A stretch of DNA of 64,000 bases from Jiulongibacter sediminis (GCF_001306455.1 NZ_LGTQ01000010.1:186001-250000), one strand, 5' to 3'. Positions 25,715 to 34,736 are shown, counted from the first letter of the stretch. Notes: a model not told the origin generated them from the sequence alone. Made by a program: numbers and translations.

Positions 25715-27271
25715 ATGCTTTTGAAAAGATTAGCAGTGGCTTTGCTGATTGCATTGCCGGCCTTTGTGCATGCACAAAACTACTATCAGATAATTTTCCC
25801 GATTGATCAGAACTGGAATCAGCTCAAGGAGGGCTCTGTGAAAGAGTTTGACCTCATTGTTGGTGGCCCTGAAGATGACAGGGATTTCTATTTCTCTATC
25901 ACACAAGGGAAACAAATAGGGATGGAGATGGACTCCAGCGGTCATTTCAGCTGGGAGCCTGGCTATAATCTGGTAGACCGAATTGAAAGAAAGAAGATGT
26001 TTCAGGTATTGGTAGAAGCCAAATCTGACTCAGGTGACTTTGTAAGACGTACCATGGATTTGATTGTGGAACACACCAACAGACCACCGGTAGTTAATGA
26101 ATTAAAACCGTTTTATATTCAGTACAATACGAATAATACCTACCAGATAGAATCTAATGCGGTCTTTGACGAGGATAACGACCCGCTTGTCTTTATTCCT
26201 TCCATTGAAGAATTACCGGAAGGTATGAATATCAGTAGCCGCGGAGAAGTGACTTGGTCGCCCTCATTCACTCAGTTCAAAAAACTACAGGAAGAACCCA
26301 TCTTTGTGAGTTTTTCAGTAGAAGATCAACCTTTTAAAAGTCAGACAAGAGGTAGAATCAAACTATCCCCTACTCAGCTCGATTTACCACCGGCCATCAC
26401 CGTTGTTCCTAAAGTTGACCTGATTGAACTCAAAGAAAATGAAACCATCAACATTGGCTTTTATCTTTCTGACCCTAATGGTGATGAGGACATTGAAACT
26501 TTCGACTTTTTAAGTAATCACCCGGATATCAGAAAGCAGGATCTCGTCAAAAATACGCCCAATCAATATGAGTTCATCTGGTCTCCGGATTACACTTTTG
26601 TTCAGGACCCGGCAGATTCTGTGGTTTTCTACATTGACTTTTTTGTGATTGACAAATCACAATTGAGAGCCGTAAAAAGGGTGAACTTCAGAGTCAATAA
26701 TGCTATCAATGAAATTGAGATTGATAAGAAAAACTTTGCCCTCTATCGAGGCACTATGGCCCGTGCCTGGGAGTTGATGGAACAGCTCAAAGAGAAAGAA
26801 GAAGAACTCAAAAAGGCCTATAACAGAGCTAAAAAAGGCAAGAAAAACCGCTCTGTAATTAATGCCTCACTGGGTGCCACCACTGGTCTTTCTTCCATTT
26901 TCACGAAAGACAAAGAGAACTTACAGAGAACTATTTCTACCGTAGGTGGCACCACAGTTTTGACGATAGGTACACTGGAAGCCACGGAAGTAATTGGCCG
27001 GTCAATGAAAGATTTGATAGACCGGTTAAATTATGTAATTGAGAAGAAAAACGAAATTCAGACCAAAGGTGACATTTTCGCCAGAGACTTCTCCCTGAAA
27101 TCGGCAAGAAGACAGCCCAACTTCAAAAAATCAATGGACAGTTTTATGGAATCAATGAACCTCAAAGGTTTGGTAGCTTTGGAGCTCGATGCCACCTGGG
27201 AATCTAAAAAAACTGCAACAAACGCCAATATCAATAAGACTTTCAAAGACTTCTCAGGCGAGCAGGATTAA
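25715..27271 (+). CDS. Exported protein with putative Ig-like domains and coiled coil
   Basis: 518 residues: signal peptide (MLLKRLAVALLIALPAFVHA), then three cadherin/putative-Ig-like repeats recognisable by GHFSWEPGY, GEVTWSPSF and YEFIWSPDY (near residues 73, 171 and 288). From about 335 it becomes helical, with a Lys/Glu-rich coiled coil (MEQLKEKEEELKKAYNRAKKGKK) and a short Gly/Thr-rich stretch. Function unknown. It starts 2 bases after the preceding conserved gene. Confidence 0.68.
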   Translation: MLLKRLAVALLIALPAFVHAQNYYQIIFPIDQNWNQLKEGSVKEFDLIVGGPEDDRDFYFSITQGKQIGMEMDSSGHFSWEPGYNLVDRIERKKMFQVLVEAKSDSGDFVRRTMDLIVEHTNRPPVVNELKPFYIQYNTNNTYQIESNAVFDEDNDPLVFIPSIEELPEGMNISSRGEVTWSPSFTQFKKLQEEPIFVSFSVEDQPFKSQTRGRIKLSPTQLDLPPAITVVPKVDLIELKENETINIGFYLSDPNGDEDIETFDFLSNHPDIRKQDLVKNTPNQYEFIWSPDYTFVQDPADSVVFYIDFFVIDKSQLRAVKRVNFRVNNAINEIEIDKKNFALYRGTMARAWELMEQLKEKEEELKKAYNRAKKGKKNRSVINASLGATTGLSSIFTKDKENLQRTISTVGGTTVLTIGTLEATEVIGRSMKDLIDRLNYVIEKKNEIQTKGDIFARDFSLKSARRQPNFKKSMDSFMESMNLKGLVALELDATWESKKTATNANINKTFKDFSGEQD

Positions 27272-27417
27272 AAGCAAAATCTTAACATTTTTTTGTTTGA
27301 ATTTCTTTGAGTGTATCCCTTTATTCAGTAGCTTCAAAATGTAAGATAAACGAGGTGGTTTCACCGATTTTATCTCAATTTTTGGTCATATTCTTCAACC
27401 TTTAAATCCAATAAGAT

Positions 27418-27774
27418 ATGAAGCTTACAGTCAATGCAGTACACTTTAATGCAGATGAATCACTAGTAGATTTTATTCAAAGAAAACTCAATAAACTTGA
27501 TCAATTTTATGACCGAATAACTGATGGGGAAGTTTTTCTCAGACTTGAGAAAGGCGATAAATCAAAAATTCAGAAAAAGCTGGTAGAAGTTAAACTTAAC
27601 GTACCCGGCTCTTCTATTTTTGTGAAGGAGAAAGGAGACTCTTTTGAAGAAGCAACTGATCTTGCCGTGGCTGTTTTAACCAGACAAGTGAAGAAGCACA
27701 AGCAGAAAATTACAGAGAAAAGCCATGCAAGACCTCCGTTGGAAGTGGAAATGGCTGAAACCGAAGAAGATTAA
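27418..27774 (+). CDS. hpf: Ribosome hibernation-promoting factor (short HPF/RaiA type)
   Basis: 118 residues. The sigma-54-modulation/S30EA fold is seen in MKLTVNAVHFNADESLVDFIQRKLNKLDQFYDRI and VEVKLNVPGSSIFVKEKGDSFEEATDLAVAVLTRQVKKHKQK (read in parts), the beta-alpha-beta layout that sits in the 30S mRNA channel. There is no long C-terminal dimerisation domain, so it is a short form with an acidic tail. A strong terminator follows. It is convergent with tsaB. Confidence 0.92.
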   Translation: MKLTVNAVHFNADESLVDFIQRKLNKLDQFYDRITDGEVFLRLEKGDKSKIQKKLVEVKLNVPGSSIFVKEKGDSFEEATDLAVAVLTRQVKKHKQKITEKSHARPPLEVEMAETEED

Positions 27775-27796
27775 TTTGTTTAGTTCTAAATACCAG

Positions 27797-27829
27797 GTCG
27801 TGGTTTCTCAGGAAGCCACGACTTTTTTG
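27797..27829 (+). terminator. Terminator of hpf
   Basis: A perfect 7-bp stem, GTCGTGG (27797-27803) with CCACGAC (27816-27822), a 12-base loop and a T run. The right arm lies inside the last codons of convergent tsaB, whose stop codon falls in the loop. Confidence 0.82.
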
Positions 27830-28503
27830 TTTTTAGTTGGCTTGGTACCCATAAACTCTTTGAGATAGAAAGGCTCAAACTCCGCTACATTTTCAAAATC
27901 TCCAGCCTCAAATTTCTCTAAAGCCAGCTGACCCATTGAAGAAGCCTTCGGGCTGATATCCTTTTCAGGAAAGACAGCATTCTTATGCGTAAAAACCTCT
28001 TTGCACTTAGCTGCTCCCGGTCCGAAAAAGATCGTTTCTCCTTTTTCTAAAGACTCTTTAAAACTTTCATCTTCAATGATAACGGCTGAAGTTCCCATTT
28101 CTTCAGATTTACCTTTGACTACTTTGGTGTAAACTTCCATTCTTCTGGCGTCCAGCATAGGCACTAGAGAAGAATCCGGATAAAAAGGCTGAATTTCAGC
28201 AATCATAACATCCAAGGAGTTGACAGAAACCAATGGAAGGTCCTTAGCAAAGCATAAGCCTTTTGCGGTACTCACTCCTATTCTTAAACCTGTGTAAGAG
28301 CCAGGGCCTTTACAGATCGTTATGGCGTCAAGATCATCAAAACTCTTACCGGCAATTTGAAGATTTTGTCCAATAGCTGTTGTCAACACCTCTGCGGCAG
28401 ACCTTTCAGCGAAAAGCTCAACATTGCTGAGTAATTTTCCGTCAACATGTAAAGCAACGGAACAGCCCTCGACAGATGTTTCTATACTTAATATTAAGGC
28501 CAT
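27808..28503 (-). CDS. tsaB: tRNA threonylcarbamoyladenosine biosynthesis protein TsaB
   Basis: 231 residues of the ASKHA fold: MALILSIETSVEGCSVALH at the N-terminus, ITICKGPGSYTGLRIGVSTAKGLCFA near residue 60-85 (GPGSYTGLRIG is the TsaB hallmark), and VPMLDARRMEVYTKVV near 115. TsaB pairs with TsaD and TsaE to place t6A at position 37 of ANN-decoding tRNAs. The gene starts at the last base of the upstream protease gene (TAATG overlap), so it is translationally coupled. Confidence 0.95.
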   Translation of the reverse strand: MALILSIETSVEGCSVALHVDGKLLSNVELFAERSAAEVLTTAIGQNLQIAGKSFDDLDAITICKGPGSYTGLRIGVSTAKGLCFAKDLPLVSVNSLDVMIAEIQPFYPDSSLVPMLDARRMEVYTKVVKGKSEEMGTSAVIIEDESFKESLEKGETIFFGPGAAKCKEVFTHKNAVFPEKDISPKASSMGQLALEKFEAGDFENVAEFEPFYLKEFMGTKPTKNKKVVAS

Positions 28504-30152
28504 TATTTCCCCTTCAAAATAGATCGGTAGCGATCGGTATCTTTCAAAATCTTCAGCGACTCCTGCACTTCGGCATCCTTCTCAAAAGAGACAAACTTCA
28601 TCACCTTATCATAATGATAGCGACTTAGAATCTCCAGAGCTAGCTCGTCTTTGATCTCCTCTTTGAAAGTCTGAAAGTCAGCTTTCTTTTTGCTATTCAG
28701 TTTTTGGCGAAGCGTTGAGAGTTCGGTTCCGAACTCATTGTAACCTTTTTCAGTTTCGGCTATACCCTCCAGATCACTTAAAGCCTGTTCGGCGTCATTG
28801 ACATAATTGAAGCCCTGAGCCTCTGTAAAAGCCAGAAACTGCTGATAAAGCTGATCAGACACTATGAAGCCGTCTTCGGGAACATTGTTCTTATTTTCGT
28901 GATAATACTTTGTAGCAAAATCAAAAATAGCTCCTTCTGAAATCAACTGATTTGTCAATTCTGAAAGCTCTTTGGGCTCAACAAAAATATCCGGATCTAC
29001 CCCGCCTCCATCGTAAACTGCTCTTCCATTTTTGGTATAGAATGTTGACTTCAAAGAGTCGGGCACCTTACCCACACTTCCATCAGGATTTCTGTGGCTA
29101 TAGTCAATCGCCTGAATACAGCGACCTGAAGGAATATAATATTTCGCAGTGGTTACTTTCAGTTGCGTATTGAAAGTGAGTGGTCTTGTACTTTGCACCA
29201 AACCTTTACCAAATGATTTTTGCCCAACAATCACACCGCGGTCATAGTCCTGAAGCGTGCCACTTACAATCTCTGAAGCAGAGGCACTGGAACTATTGAC
29301 CATCACCACAATTGGAATTTCGAGATCAACCGGATTCCTCAAACTCAGGTATTTTTTATTCCACTGGGCCACTTTACCTTTGGTTTCCACCACCAGCTCC
29401 CCTTTGGGAATAAAGAAGTTACAAATCTCAATGGCCTGATTCAGCAAACCACCCGGGTTACCTCTCAAATCAAGAATGAGCTTTTTCATACCCTCGCCTT
29501 CCATTTCTTCGAAGGCCGCTTTTATTTCCGTAGCAGCGGTAGCACTAAAGTCTTTCAACTGAATATAACCCACTTCGTCGTCTATCATTCCATAATGAGG
29601 TACATTTGGTGTTTTCACTACATCCCTTTCTACGGAGATTTCTAAAGGCTTTTTCTCACCAAAACGCTCTACGGTGAGTTTAGCTCTTGTGCCCGTCTGA
29701 CCTTTCAGGAGTCTCCCCAGCTCATCGCTGTCTCTGCCTGCCAGACTAACGCCATTGATATGTGTTACCACATCACCAATCTTCATCCCGGATTTATCGG
29801 CTGGTGAGTATTGATAAACCATCACTACCGTATGCTCGCCAAAACGTGACTCTATCGTCGCCCCGATACCGTTATATTTGCCGGCATTCATGGTACGGTA
29901 GTCCTCAATCATATCCTCAGGGTAGAAATTGGTATACGGGTCAAGCTCTTTCAGCATGGCTGTAATACTGGTATTCATCGCCTTGGTAGGGTTAATCTCA
30001 TCTACATATAGTGAGTTTAACTCCTTAAAAAGTGTCGCAAAAATGTCAAGGTTCTTGGCGATCTCGAAATACCGATCTTCATATTTAAAACCAGTAAACA
30101 CCAGCGTAGAAACCAGAAATAAGCCAAATAAGTATTTATAGATTTTCTTCAT
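28503..30152 (-). CDS. S41 family C-terminal processing peptidase
   Basis: 549 residues from the ATG at 30152; a longer frame runs back into rnpA and is rejected. Signal/anchor segment MKKIYKYLFGLFLVSTLVFTGF. A PDZ domain contains VVMVYQYSPADKSGMKIGDVVTHINGVSL (in parts). The catalytic domain has LILDLRGNPGGLLNQAIEI, the nucleophile Ser in MVNSSSASASEIVSG, and the general-base Lys in GQKSFGKGLVQS. It acts in the periplasm on protein C-termini. Order rpmH-rnpA-peptidase-tsaB on one strand suggests a shared transcript. Confidence 0.93.
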   Translation of the reverse strand: MKKIYKYLFGLFLVSTLVFTGFKYEDRYFEIAKNLDIFATLFKELNSLYVDEINPTKAMNTSITAMLKELDPYTNFYPEDMIEDYRTMNAGKYNGIGATIESRFGEHTVVMVYQYSPADKSGMKIGDVVTHINGVSLAGRDSDELGRLLKGQTGTRAKLTVERFGEKKPLEISVERDVVKTPNVPHYGMIDDEVGYIQLKDFSATAATEIKAAFEEMEGEGMKKLILDLRGNPGGLLNQAIEICNFFIPKGELVVETKGKVAQWNKKYLSLRNPVDLEIPIVVMVNSSSASASEIVSGTLQDYDRGVIVGQKSFGKGLVQSTRPLTFNTQLKVTTAKYYIPSGRCIQAIDYSHRNPDGSVGKVPDSLKSTFYTKNGRAVYDGGGVDPDIFVEPKELSELTNQLISEGAIFDFATKYYHENKNNVPEDGFIVSDQLYQQFLAFTEAQGFNYVNDAEQALSDLEGIAETEKGYNEFGTELSTLRQKLNSKKKADFQTFKEEIKDELALEILSRYHYDKVMKFVSFEKDAEVQESLKILKDTDRYRSILKGK

Positions 30153-30225
30153 TGCTTGCAGTGAGGGAGCTTTTATCAGTACTAACGCAAATTTTAAACC
30201 ATTATGGTTCAGAAGCGACCGCAAA

Positions 30226-30585
30226 TTACTGAATGCGTTGCAAAATGCTAACCATTGCTTTCTCAATTTCCTGATAACTGGTCTCTACTCTGGGCGTGTA
30301 AAGAAAAACAATATTCAGCTGAGGGTTTGAAACCAACGATTTATGCAAGCGATAAGCCTCTCTCAGTCTTCTTTTTAGAAGGTTACGGTCAACTGCTTTT
30401 TTGAAAGATCTTTTTGAAACCGAGAAAAGAACTTTAGGTGCCAATTGCTCTTTCTCCGTCTTTTGATAAATAACACGGATGGGATAAACCGCGAAGCTTT
30501 TATTGAGTGGGTTGCCCCTGTCAAACAAACTTTCGATGACTTTTTTGTGGCAAAGCCTTTCGTATTTTTTGAAAGTCTGGGACAT
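30226..30585 (-). CDS. rnpA: Ribonuclease P protein component
   Basis: 119 residues. The RNase P protein signature RNLLKRRLREAYRL is at about residues 67-80, with the upstream KVLFSVSKRSFKKAVDRN block and the N-terminal KKYERLCHKKVIESLF. It binds the RNase P RNA for tRNA 5' maturation. It lies 69 bases after rpmH, the near-universal rpmH-rnpA order, with a hairpin between the two. Confidence 0.95.
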   Translation of the reverse strand: MSQTFKKYERLCHKKVIESLFDRGNPLNKSFAVYPIRVIYQKTEKEQLAPKVLFSVSKRSFKKAVDRNLLKRRLREAYRLHKSLVSNPQLNIVFLYTPRVETSYQEIEKAMVSILQRIQ

Positions 30586-30604
30586 AACAGAAGTAAATAT
30601 AACA

Positions 30605-30630
30605 GAAAAGCCACCTGAGAACAGGTGGCT
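30605..30630 (-). terminator. Hairpin between rpmH and rnpA (possible attenuator)
   Basis: AGCCACCTG (30609-30617) and CAGGTGGCT (30622-30630) form a perfect 9-bp stem with a 4-base loop. On the minus strand it is followed by TTTTC, a short U run, so it may reduce read-through from rpmH into rnpA. Confidence 0.6.
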
Positions 30631-30654
30631 CCATAAAAATACCTTTACAGATTT

Positions 30655-30810
30655 TTATTTGTGCGTCTTTTCGTCAGAGACGGTCAGTTTCCATCTACCT
30701 CTTGCACGACGAGCCTTCAAAACTCTTTTTCCTCCCGGTGTGCTGTTACGCTCGCGGAAACCATGCTTATTTTTACGCTTTCTGTTTGATGGCTGGAATG
30801 TACGTTTCAT
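30655..30810 (-). CDS. rpmH: Large ribosomal subunit protein bL34
   Basis: 51 residues, shorter than usual gene-finding cut-offs. The sequence begins [18 protein letters not shown] and continues [20 protein letters not shown], the L34 signature (usual HGFRxRMxTxxGRxVLxxRRxKGR). A short extra tail [12 protein letters not shown] is present. The ATG at 30810 is preceded by a good promoter at 30855-30883. It is the first gene of the rpmH-rnpA-S41-tsaB group. Confidence 0.97.
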   Translation of the reverse strand: MKRTFQPSNRKRKNKHGFRERNSTPGGKRVLKARRARGRWKLTVSDEKTHK

Positions 30811-30854
30811 CCTGTAATATCTTTAAATTTGTCCTGTTCTTAAATTTGGGAGTG

Positions 30855-30883
30855 CAAAAATAGACATTTCTTTTTTATATCAA
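30855..30883 (-). promoter_or_regulatory. Promoter of rpmH
   Basis: On the minus strand TTG (30883-30881), 18 bases, TATTTTTG (30862-30855), 44 bases upstream of the rpmH ATG. The divergent M61 peptidase ATG is only 15 bases beyond it, so the two transcription units share this control region. Confidence 0.7.
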
Positions 30884-30897
30884 AAACGAAGCCGACA

Positions 30898-32322
30898 ATG
30901 AATTATAAAATATCCGTAGAAAACATCCACTCAAAATACCTGAACATTAAGGCTTTATTCTCAAAAATTGACTCCCAAAAACTCCTGGTAAAGCTTCCTT
31001 CATGGCGTCCGGGCCGATATGAGATTCAGAATTTCGCTCAATACATCAGAGATGTCAAAGCCTTTGGTACTGATCAAAAAGAGTTAAAAATCAAAAAAAT
31101 CACCAAAGACAGCTGGGAGATTGAGACTAAAAATCAAAGAGACATTACTATTACTTATCAATTCAATGCCGATATCGGCAATGCAGGTGGTAGTTATGTA
31201 GACGATACTTTTCTATACATTAACCCCATCAACTGCCTGATGTACCTTGAAGATCGGCAGAATGAAAAGTGTGGCCTTGAGGTTGATTTCAAAAACAATC
31301 AGCAGGTGGCTTGTGGAATGTCTCATACAAAAGAAGCCTCGAAGGTCAATTTCGTAGCAGATTCATATCACGACCTCGTGGATAGCCCGTTAATGATCTC
31401 AGATAGCATACAGCACAAAACCTATGAGGCCGAGGGCTCTACTTTTCACATATGGGTTAAAGGAAAGACCGAGATCGACTGGCCGCGTGTACTCCGTGAC
31501 TTTGAAAAATTCACCCGAAAGCAAATTGAGGTCTTTGGCGAATTCCCTGAAAAGGAATACCACTTTATGCTTTGGATGATGCCTGAGGCGAACTACCACG
31601 GAGTAGAGCACCGGAACTCCACCATGATGACCCTCGGACCAGTTTCGCAGGAATTCGATGAGTTCTATATTGACTTTCTGGGTTTGTCGTCTCATGAGCT
31701 TTTCCATACCTGGAACGTCAAACGCATTCGACCGAAAGAGCTTTTGCCTTATGACTATTCTCAGGAAAACTACTTTGAAACCTGTTTTGTTGCAGAAGGA
31801 ATTACTACTTTCTACGGTGATTGGATGCTTTATCGTTCGGGAGTATTTACTCTGGAGCAATTCCAAAAAGAGCTTGAAACGACCTTAAGAAGACACTTTG
31901 ATACTTCAGATCTGGCTACCGAATCCTTACTTCAGTCCTCTTTTGACCTCTGGCTTGATGGCTATAAAAAAGGAGTTCCTGAAAGAAAAGTGTCAGTATA
32001 CCACAAAGGAGCCGTGGCAGCCATAATCCTGCATGATATCATTCAAAAAGCAACCGATCAAAAGAAAGGACTTGACGACGTCATGAAAATCTTATGGCTA
32101 CAGTATGGCAAGCCTTTTATAGGCTATACTCTCGACGACTATATCACTGTCTGTGAGAAAGTTACAGGCCACTCTCTTGCAGAATATTTTAACTCCGTTA
32201 TTGCCGGGAACAAATCGGTTTGGGAACAGACACAGGAGGCTATCAGATCTCTGGGCTTTGAAATGACCCGAAGCCCGGAAGGCTACACACAACTGAATCT
32301 AAAAGAGGCCTCAAATAGCTAA
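30898..32322 (+). CDS. M61 family metallopeptidase, short form without PDZ domain
   Basis: 474 residues. The N-terminal beta domain carries KLPSWRPGRYEIQNFAQYI (near 33-51), a family hallmark. The active site is SSHELFHTWNVKRIRP, with zinc ligands His266 and His270, and the third ligand Glu in CFVAEGITTFYGDW near 300. M61 enzymes (glycyl aminopeptidase type) are usually about 600 residues with a C-terminal PDZ domain; this one ends before it. There is no signal peptide, so a cytoplasmic enzyme is predicted. A possible -7 box TAAATTTG lies at 30841-30848, which would give a leader of about 42 bases. Confidence 0.87.
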   Translation: MNYKISVENIHSKYLNIKALFSKIDSQKLLVKLPSWRPGRYEIQNFAQYIRDVKAFGTDQKELKIKKITKDSWEIETKNQRDITITYQFNADIGNAGGSYVDDTFLYINPINCLMYLEDRQNEKCGLEVDFKNNQQVACGMSHTKEASKVNFVADSYHDLVDSPLMISDSIQHKTYEAEGSTFHIWVKGKTEIDWPRVLRDFEKFTRKQIEVFGEFPEKEYHFMLWMMPEANYHGVEHRNSTMMTLGPVSQEFDEFYIDFLGLSSHELFHTWNVKRIRPKELLPYDYSQENYFETCFVAEGITTFYGDWMLYRSGVFTLEQFQKELETTLRRHFDTSDLATESLLQSSFDLWLDGYKKGVPERKVSVYHKGAVAAIILHDIIQKATDQKKGLDDVMKILWLQYGKPFIGYTLDDYITVCEKVTGHSLAEYFNSVIAGNKSVWEQTQEAIRSLGFEMTRSPEGYTQLNLKEASNS

Positions 32323-32395
32323 AAACCAAGGTTTTATTTAGGGTTCCTGCAAAACGTATTTAGAATTCCTTGGCTATTTATAGGTTTTTTTTTAG

Positions 32396-32403
32396 TATCT
32401 TTG
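32396..32403 (+). promoter_or_regulatory. Candidate -7 element of the GT5 gene
   Basis: TATCTTTG matches TAnnTTTG; a TTG lies 23 bases upstream (32370-32372). The gene starts 47 bases later at 32451, so longer in-frame starts that begin at 32370 are inside the promoter. Confidence 0.45.
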
Positions 32404-32450
32404 CACCTCGAATTGGAGCACTTCCACTTTTTTCACGAAAAATATTCTAT

Positions 32451-33275
32451 ATGAGCAATCTTCGAATTCTTTACTTAACAAGTGAGATCGACCCGTTTCT
32501 TGAATTATCAAAAATTGCAAGCTTAATCAGAAAACTTCCACAAAACATGCAGGAGAGAGGTATGGAGATCAGAATTCTGATGCCACGCTTCGGTACTATC
32601 AACGAAAGAAAGAACAGACTGCATGAAGTTGTAAGACTTTCAGGAATCAATATCACTGTAGGAGACGAAGAAAAACCATTAATTATCAAAGTCGCTTCTA
32701 TTCCGGCAGCTAAGCTTCAGGTTTACTTCCTGGATAACGAAGACTATTTCCAACGCAAAACAGTTTTCACCGATAAGAAGGGTACTTTCTATGACGACAA
32801 TGATGAGAGAGCTATCTTCTTCTGTAAAGGAGCATTGGAGACCGTTAAAAAGCTGGGCTGGGCACCAGATGTGGTTCATTGCACCGACTGGATGACCTCT
32901 TTGGTTCCTCTCTATCTGAAAACAACTTATAAAAACGATCCGATCTTCAAAAATACGAAGTCAGTCTTTACCGTTTACAATAATGTATTCGATCATAAGT
33001 TCACTGAGGATATGATCCCGAAAGCTAAAATGATGGACATCTCTGATGAAAATCTGGCAAATTTGAGATCAAGAGACTTCCAGGGCTTTATCAAAATTGG
33101 CTGTGAGTATGCCGATGTGGTAGTAAAAGCAAACGAAGAACTTAGAGATGATATCGAATCAATTGTAGAAGAAGCAGAAAGAAAAATTGAAGCTCAAATT
33201 GAAGACGAGAACATCACTGACACATTTTATAATTTATACACAGAATTGGCTGACCAACCGGAAATGGCCGAATAA
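32451..33275 (+). CDS. Glycogen/starch synthase-like protein, N-terminal (GT5) domain only
   Basis: 274 residues from the ATG at 32451. It starts LRILYLTSEIDPFLELSKIASLIRKLP, the GT5 opening where ADP-glucose synthases read K-x-G-G-L; here that loop is LSKIA, not KTGGL. It continues MRILMPRFGTINER-like (IRILMPRFG) and WAPDVVHCTDWMTSLVPLYLK, a clear glycogen-synthase block. The second Rossmann domain, about 200 residues, is missing. This short form beside DUF4270 and glmS is known in the phylum. Synthase activity is doubtful because the ADP-glucose-binding C-terminal half is absent. The tail is an acidic helix. Confidence 0.75.
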   Translation: MSNLRILYLTSEIDPFLELSKIASLIRKLPQNMQERGMEIRILMPRFGTINERKNRLHEVVRLSGINITVGDEEKPLIIKVASIPAAKLQVYFLDNEDYFQRKTVFTDKKGTFYDDNDERAIFFCKGALETVKKLGWAPDVVHCTDWMTSLVPLYLKTTYKNDPIFKNTKSVFTVYNNVFDHKFTEDMIPKAKMMDISDENLANLRSRDFQGFIKIGCEYADVVVKANEELRDDIESIVEEAERKIEAQIEDENITDTFYNLYTELADQPEMAE

Positions 33276-33279
33276 GTAT

Positions 33280-34635
33280 ATGTTCAAAAAAACAACCTTG
33301 ATGCGGAATGCAGTCTTTGTACTGCTTTCCGCTTTCTTTTTGTCCTGTGAGGACCCCACTGAGATCGGATTTAGCGGAATTGGCAATGGAGACAAGGCTT
33401 ATTTCACAGACACCCTGAATCTTGAGATTGAAACTTACCAGCTGGACTCACTGATCACTTCTGGCCAGACGGCCGCTTTGGTGGGTGGATATGACGACCC
33501 TTATTTTGGAAGAATTCAAGCCTCTGCCTACCTTCAGCCTACTTTACCTCAGTCCACCAATTCCTTTACCGGAGCTTTGGAGACAGCGGCCTTTGAATTT
33601 ACTTCTGACATGGTTTATGATTCGCTATCATTACGACTGGCAAACAGAAGCTTGCTGTTTTTCGGAGACTCTACTTCCAGGATGACGCTCAATGTACACC
33701 GTCTGAATAGTGCTCTGGAAAACAAAAATTACAATTACGATAGTGAAGTGAGCTATGACCCAACCCCGTTGGTAAGTTTGGAGATCGACAGAAGCTCAAT
33801 GGTTAACGACACCGGAACGGTCATTTTCCTTGACATTATTTTACCGGATGAAGTTGCTCAGGAACTGATCAATATTTCCAAAAATGGAGCCATTTCCGAT
33901 CGCGAAACATTTGAAAGTGCGTTTCCGGGTTTTGTTCTCGTAGCTAGTGATGATGCAGAGGCCGTCTCAGCTTTTAATATCGGCTCTCAGGCTAATGCCA
34001 ATAATACAAACTCCAGCTTGGTTCTTTTTTATCACGAATCAGGCTCAGAAGATGTTCGTGGTTATACCTTCGATTATACTTCCGGTCGATTTAATCACTT
34101 GGATTTTGACCGTTCTAACACGGCAATTTCAGACATTCTAAATGCCGGAGACTCAAAATCAGCATCAGAAACTGAAGGTAATATTTTTGTGCAGGCGGCT
34201 TCGGGCTTGGCGGGCAGAATTACTTTCCCGGAGTTAAGTCAACTTCAAAGTAAGCAGATAGGTTATGCTGAACTTGAGTTTAAGGCTGACACCAGTACAT
34301 TTAGTGAAGAGGTTGGCCTTGCCCCTTTTATCACCTTCATTACTTTGAATGAAGATGGCAGTGTCGCCCGTAACAACAGCAATTACAGTTATGTAAGTAC
34401 TTCACTAAATGCCACCTCAGGTATTTTAAGTACTTATGATGATTCTCTCAACGTTTTTAACGCTGACATTACGCCTTACATACAGGATATTGCTTCCGGG
34501 AAAGCCAGGGATAACGGTCTGGTACTTGCAGCCGCCATTCCAGCTTCTTCAGGCACGAACGGTCTGGTTTTTGGCTCTGCCCTTAATAGAATAATACTAA
34601 GAGATTTTAAACTGAAACTTTATTACTCAAAATAA
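33280..34635 (+). CDS. DUF4270 lipoprotein
   Basis: 451 residues from the ATG at 33280, 4 bases after the previous stop. The lipoprotein signal MFKKTTLMRNAVFVLLSAFFLSC has its lipid Cys at about residue 23. It is followed by EDPTEIGFSGIG, a typical DUF4270 opening, then a long beta-rich region with KNYNYDSEVSYDPTPLVSL-like repeats and a closing RIILRDFKLKLYYSK. The family is Bacteroidota-specific; function unknown. It is translationally close to the GT5 gene and precedes glmS, so a role at the envelope is plausible. Confidence 0.8.
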   Translation: MFKKTTLMRNAVFVLLSAFFLSCEDPTEIGFSGIGNGDKAYFTDTLNLEIETYQLDSLITSGQTAALVGGYDDPYFGRIQASAYLQPTLPQSTNSFTGALETAAFEFTSDMVYDSLSLRLANRSLLFFGDSTSRMTLNVHRLNSALENKNYNYDSEVSYDPTPLVSLEIDRSSMVNDTGTVIFLDIILPDEVAQELINISKNGAISDRETFESAFPGFVLVASDDAEAVSAFNIGSQANANNTNSSLVLFYHESGSEDVRGYTFDYTSGRFNHLDFDRSNTAISDILNAGDSKSASETEGNIFVQAASGLAGRITFPELSQLQSKQIGYAELEFKADTSTFSEEVGLAPFITFITLNEDGSVARNNSNYSYVSTSLNATSGILSTYDDSLNVFNADITPYIQDIASGKARDNGLVLAAAIPASSGTNGLVFGSALNRIILRDFKLKLYYSK

Positions 34636-34696
34636 CCGAAGAATAAAGTAAGATTAAAAAGTAAGGAATTGGTGACCTTTTGGTGAACTGGTTCCT

Positions 34697-34704
34697 TATT
34701 TTTG
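34697..34704 (+). promoter_or_regulatory. Candidate -7 element of glmS
   Basis: TATTTTTG matches TAnnTTTG, 32 bases before the glmS ATG. The -33 half is not clear. Confidence 0.4.
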
Positions 34705-34736
34705 TGCCTGAACTTGAACTCTAAACCAACAGCAAC

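Noticed and set aside
28503-30266. Longer S41 peptidase with 38 extra N-terminal residues
   Set aside because: The extension overlaps rnpA and hides the signal segment; the ATG at 30152 is the better start.
32370-32450. N-terminal extension of the GT5 protein
   Set aside because: It would begin at a TTG inside the promoter region; the family start is MSNLRILYLTSE at 32451.
33187-33279. N-terminal extension of the DUF4270 protein
   Set aside because: It overlaps the GT5 gene and would bury the lipoprotein signal that starts at 33280.
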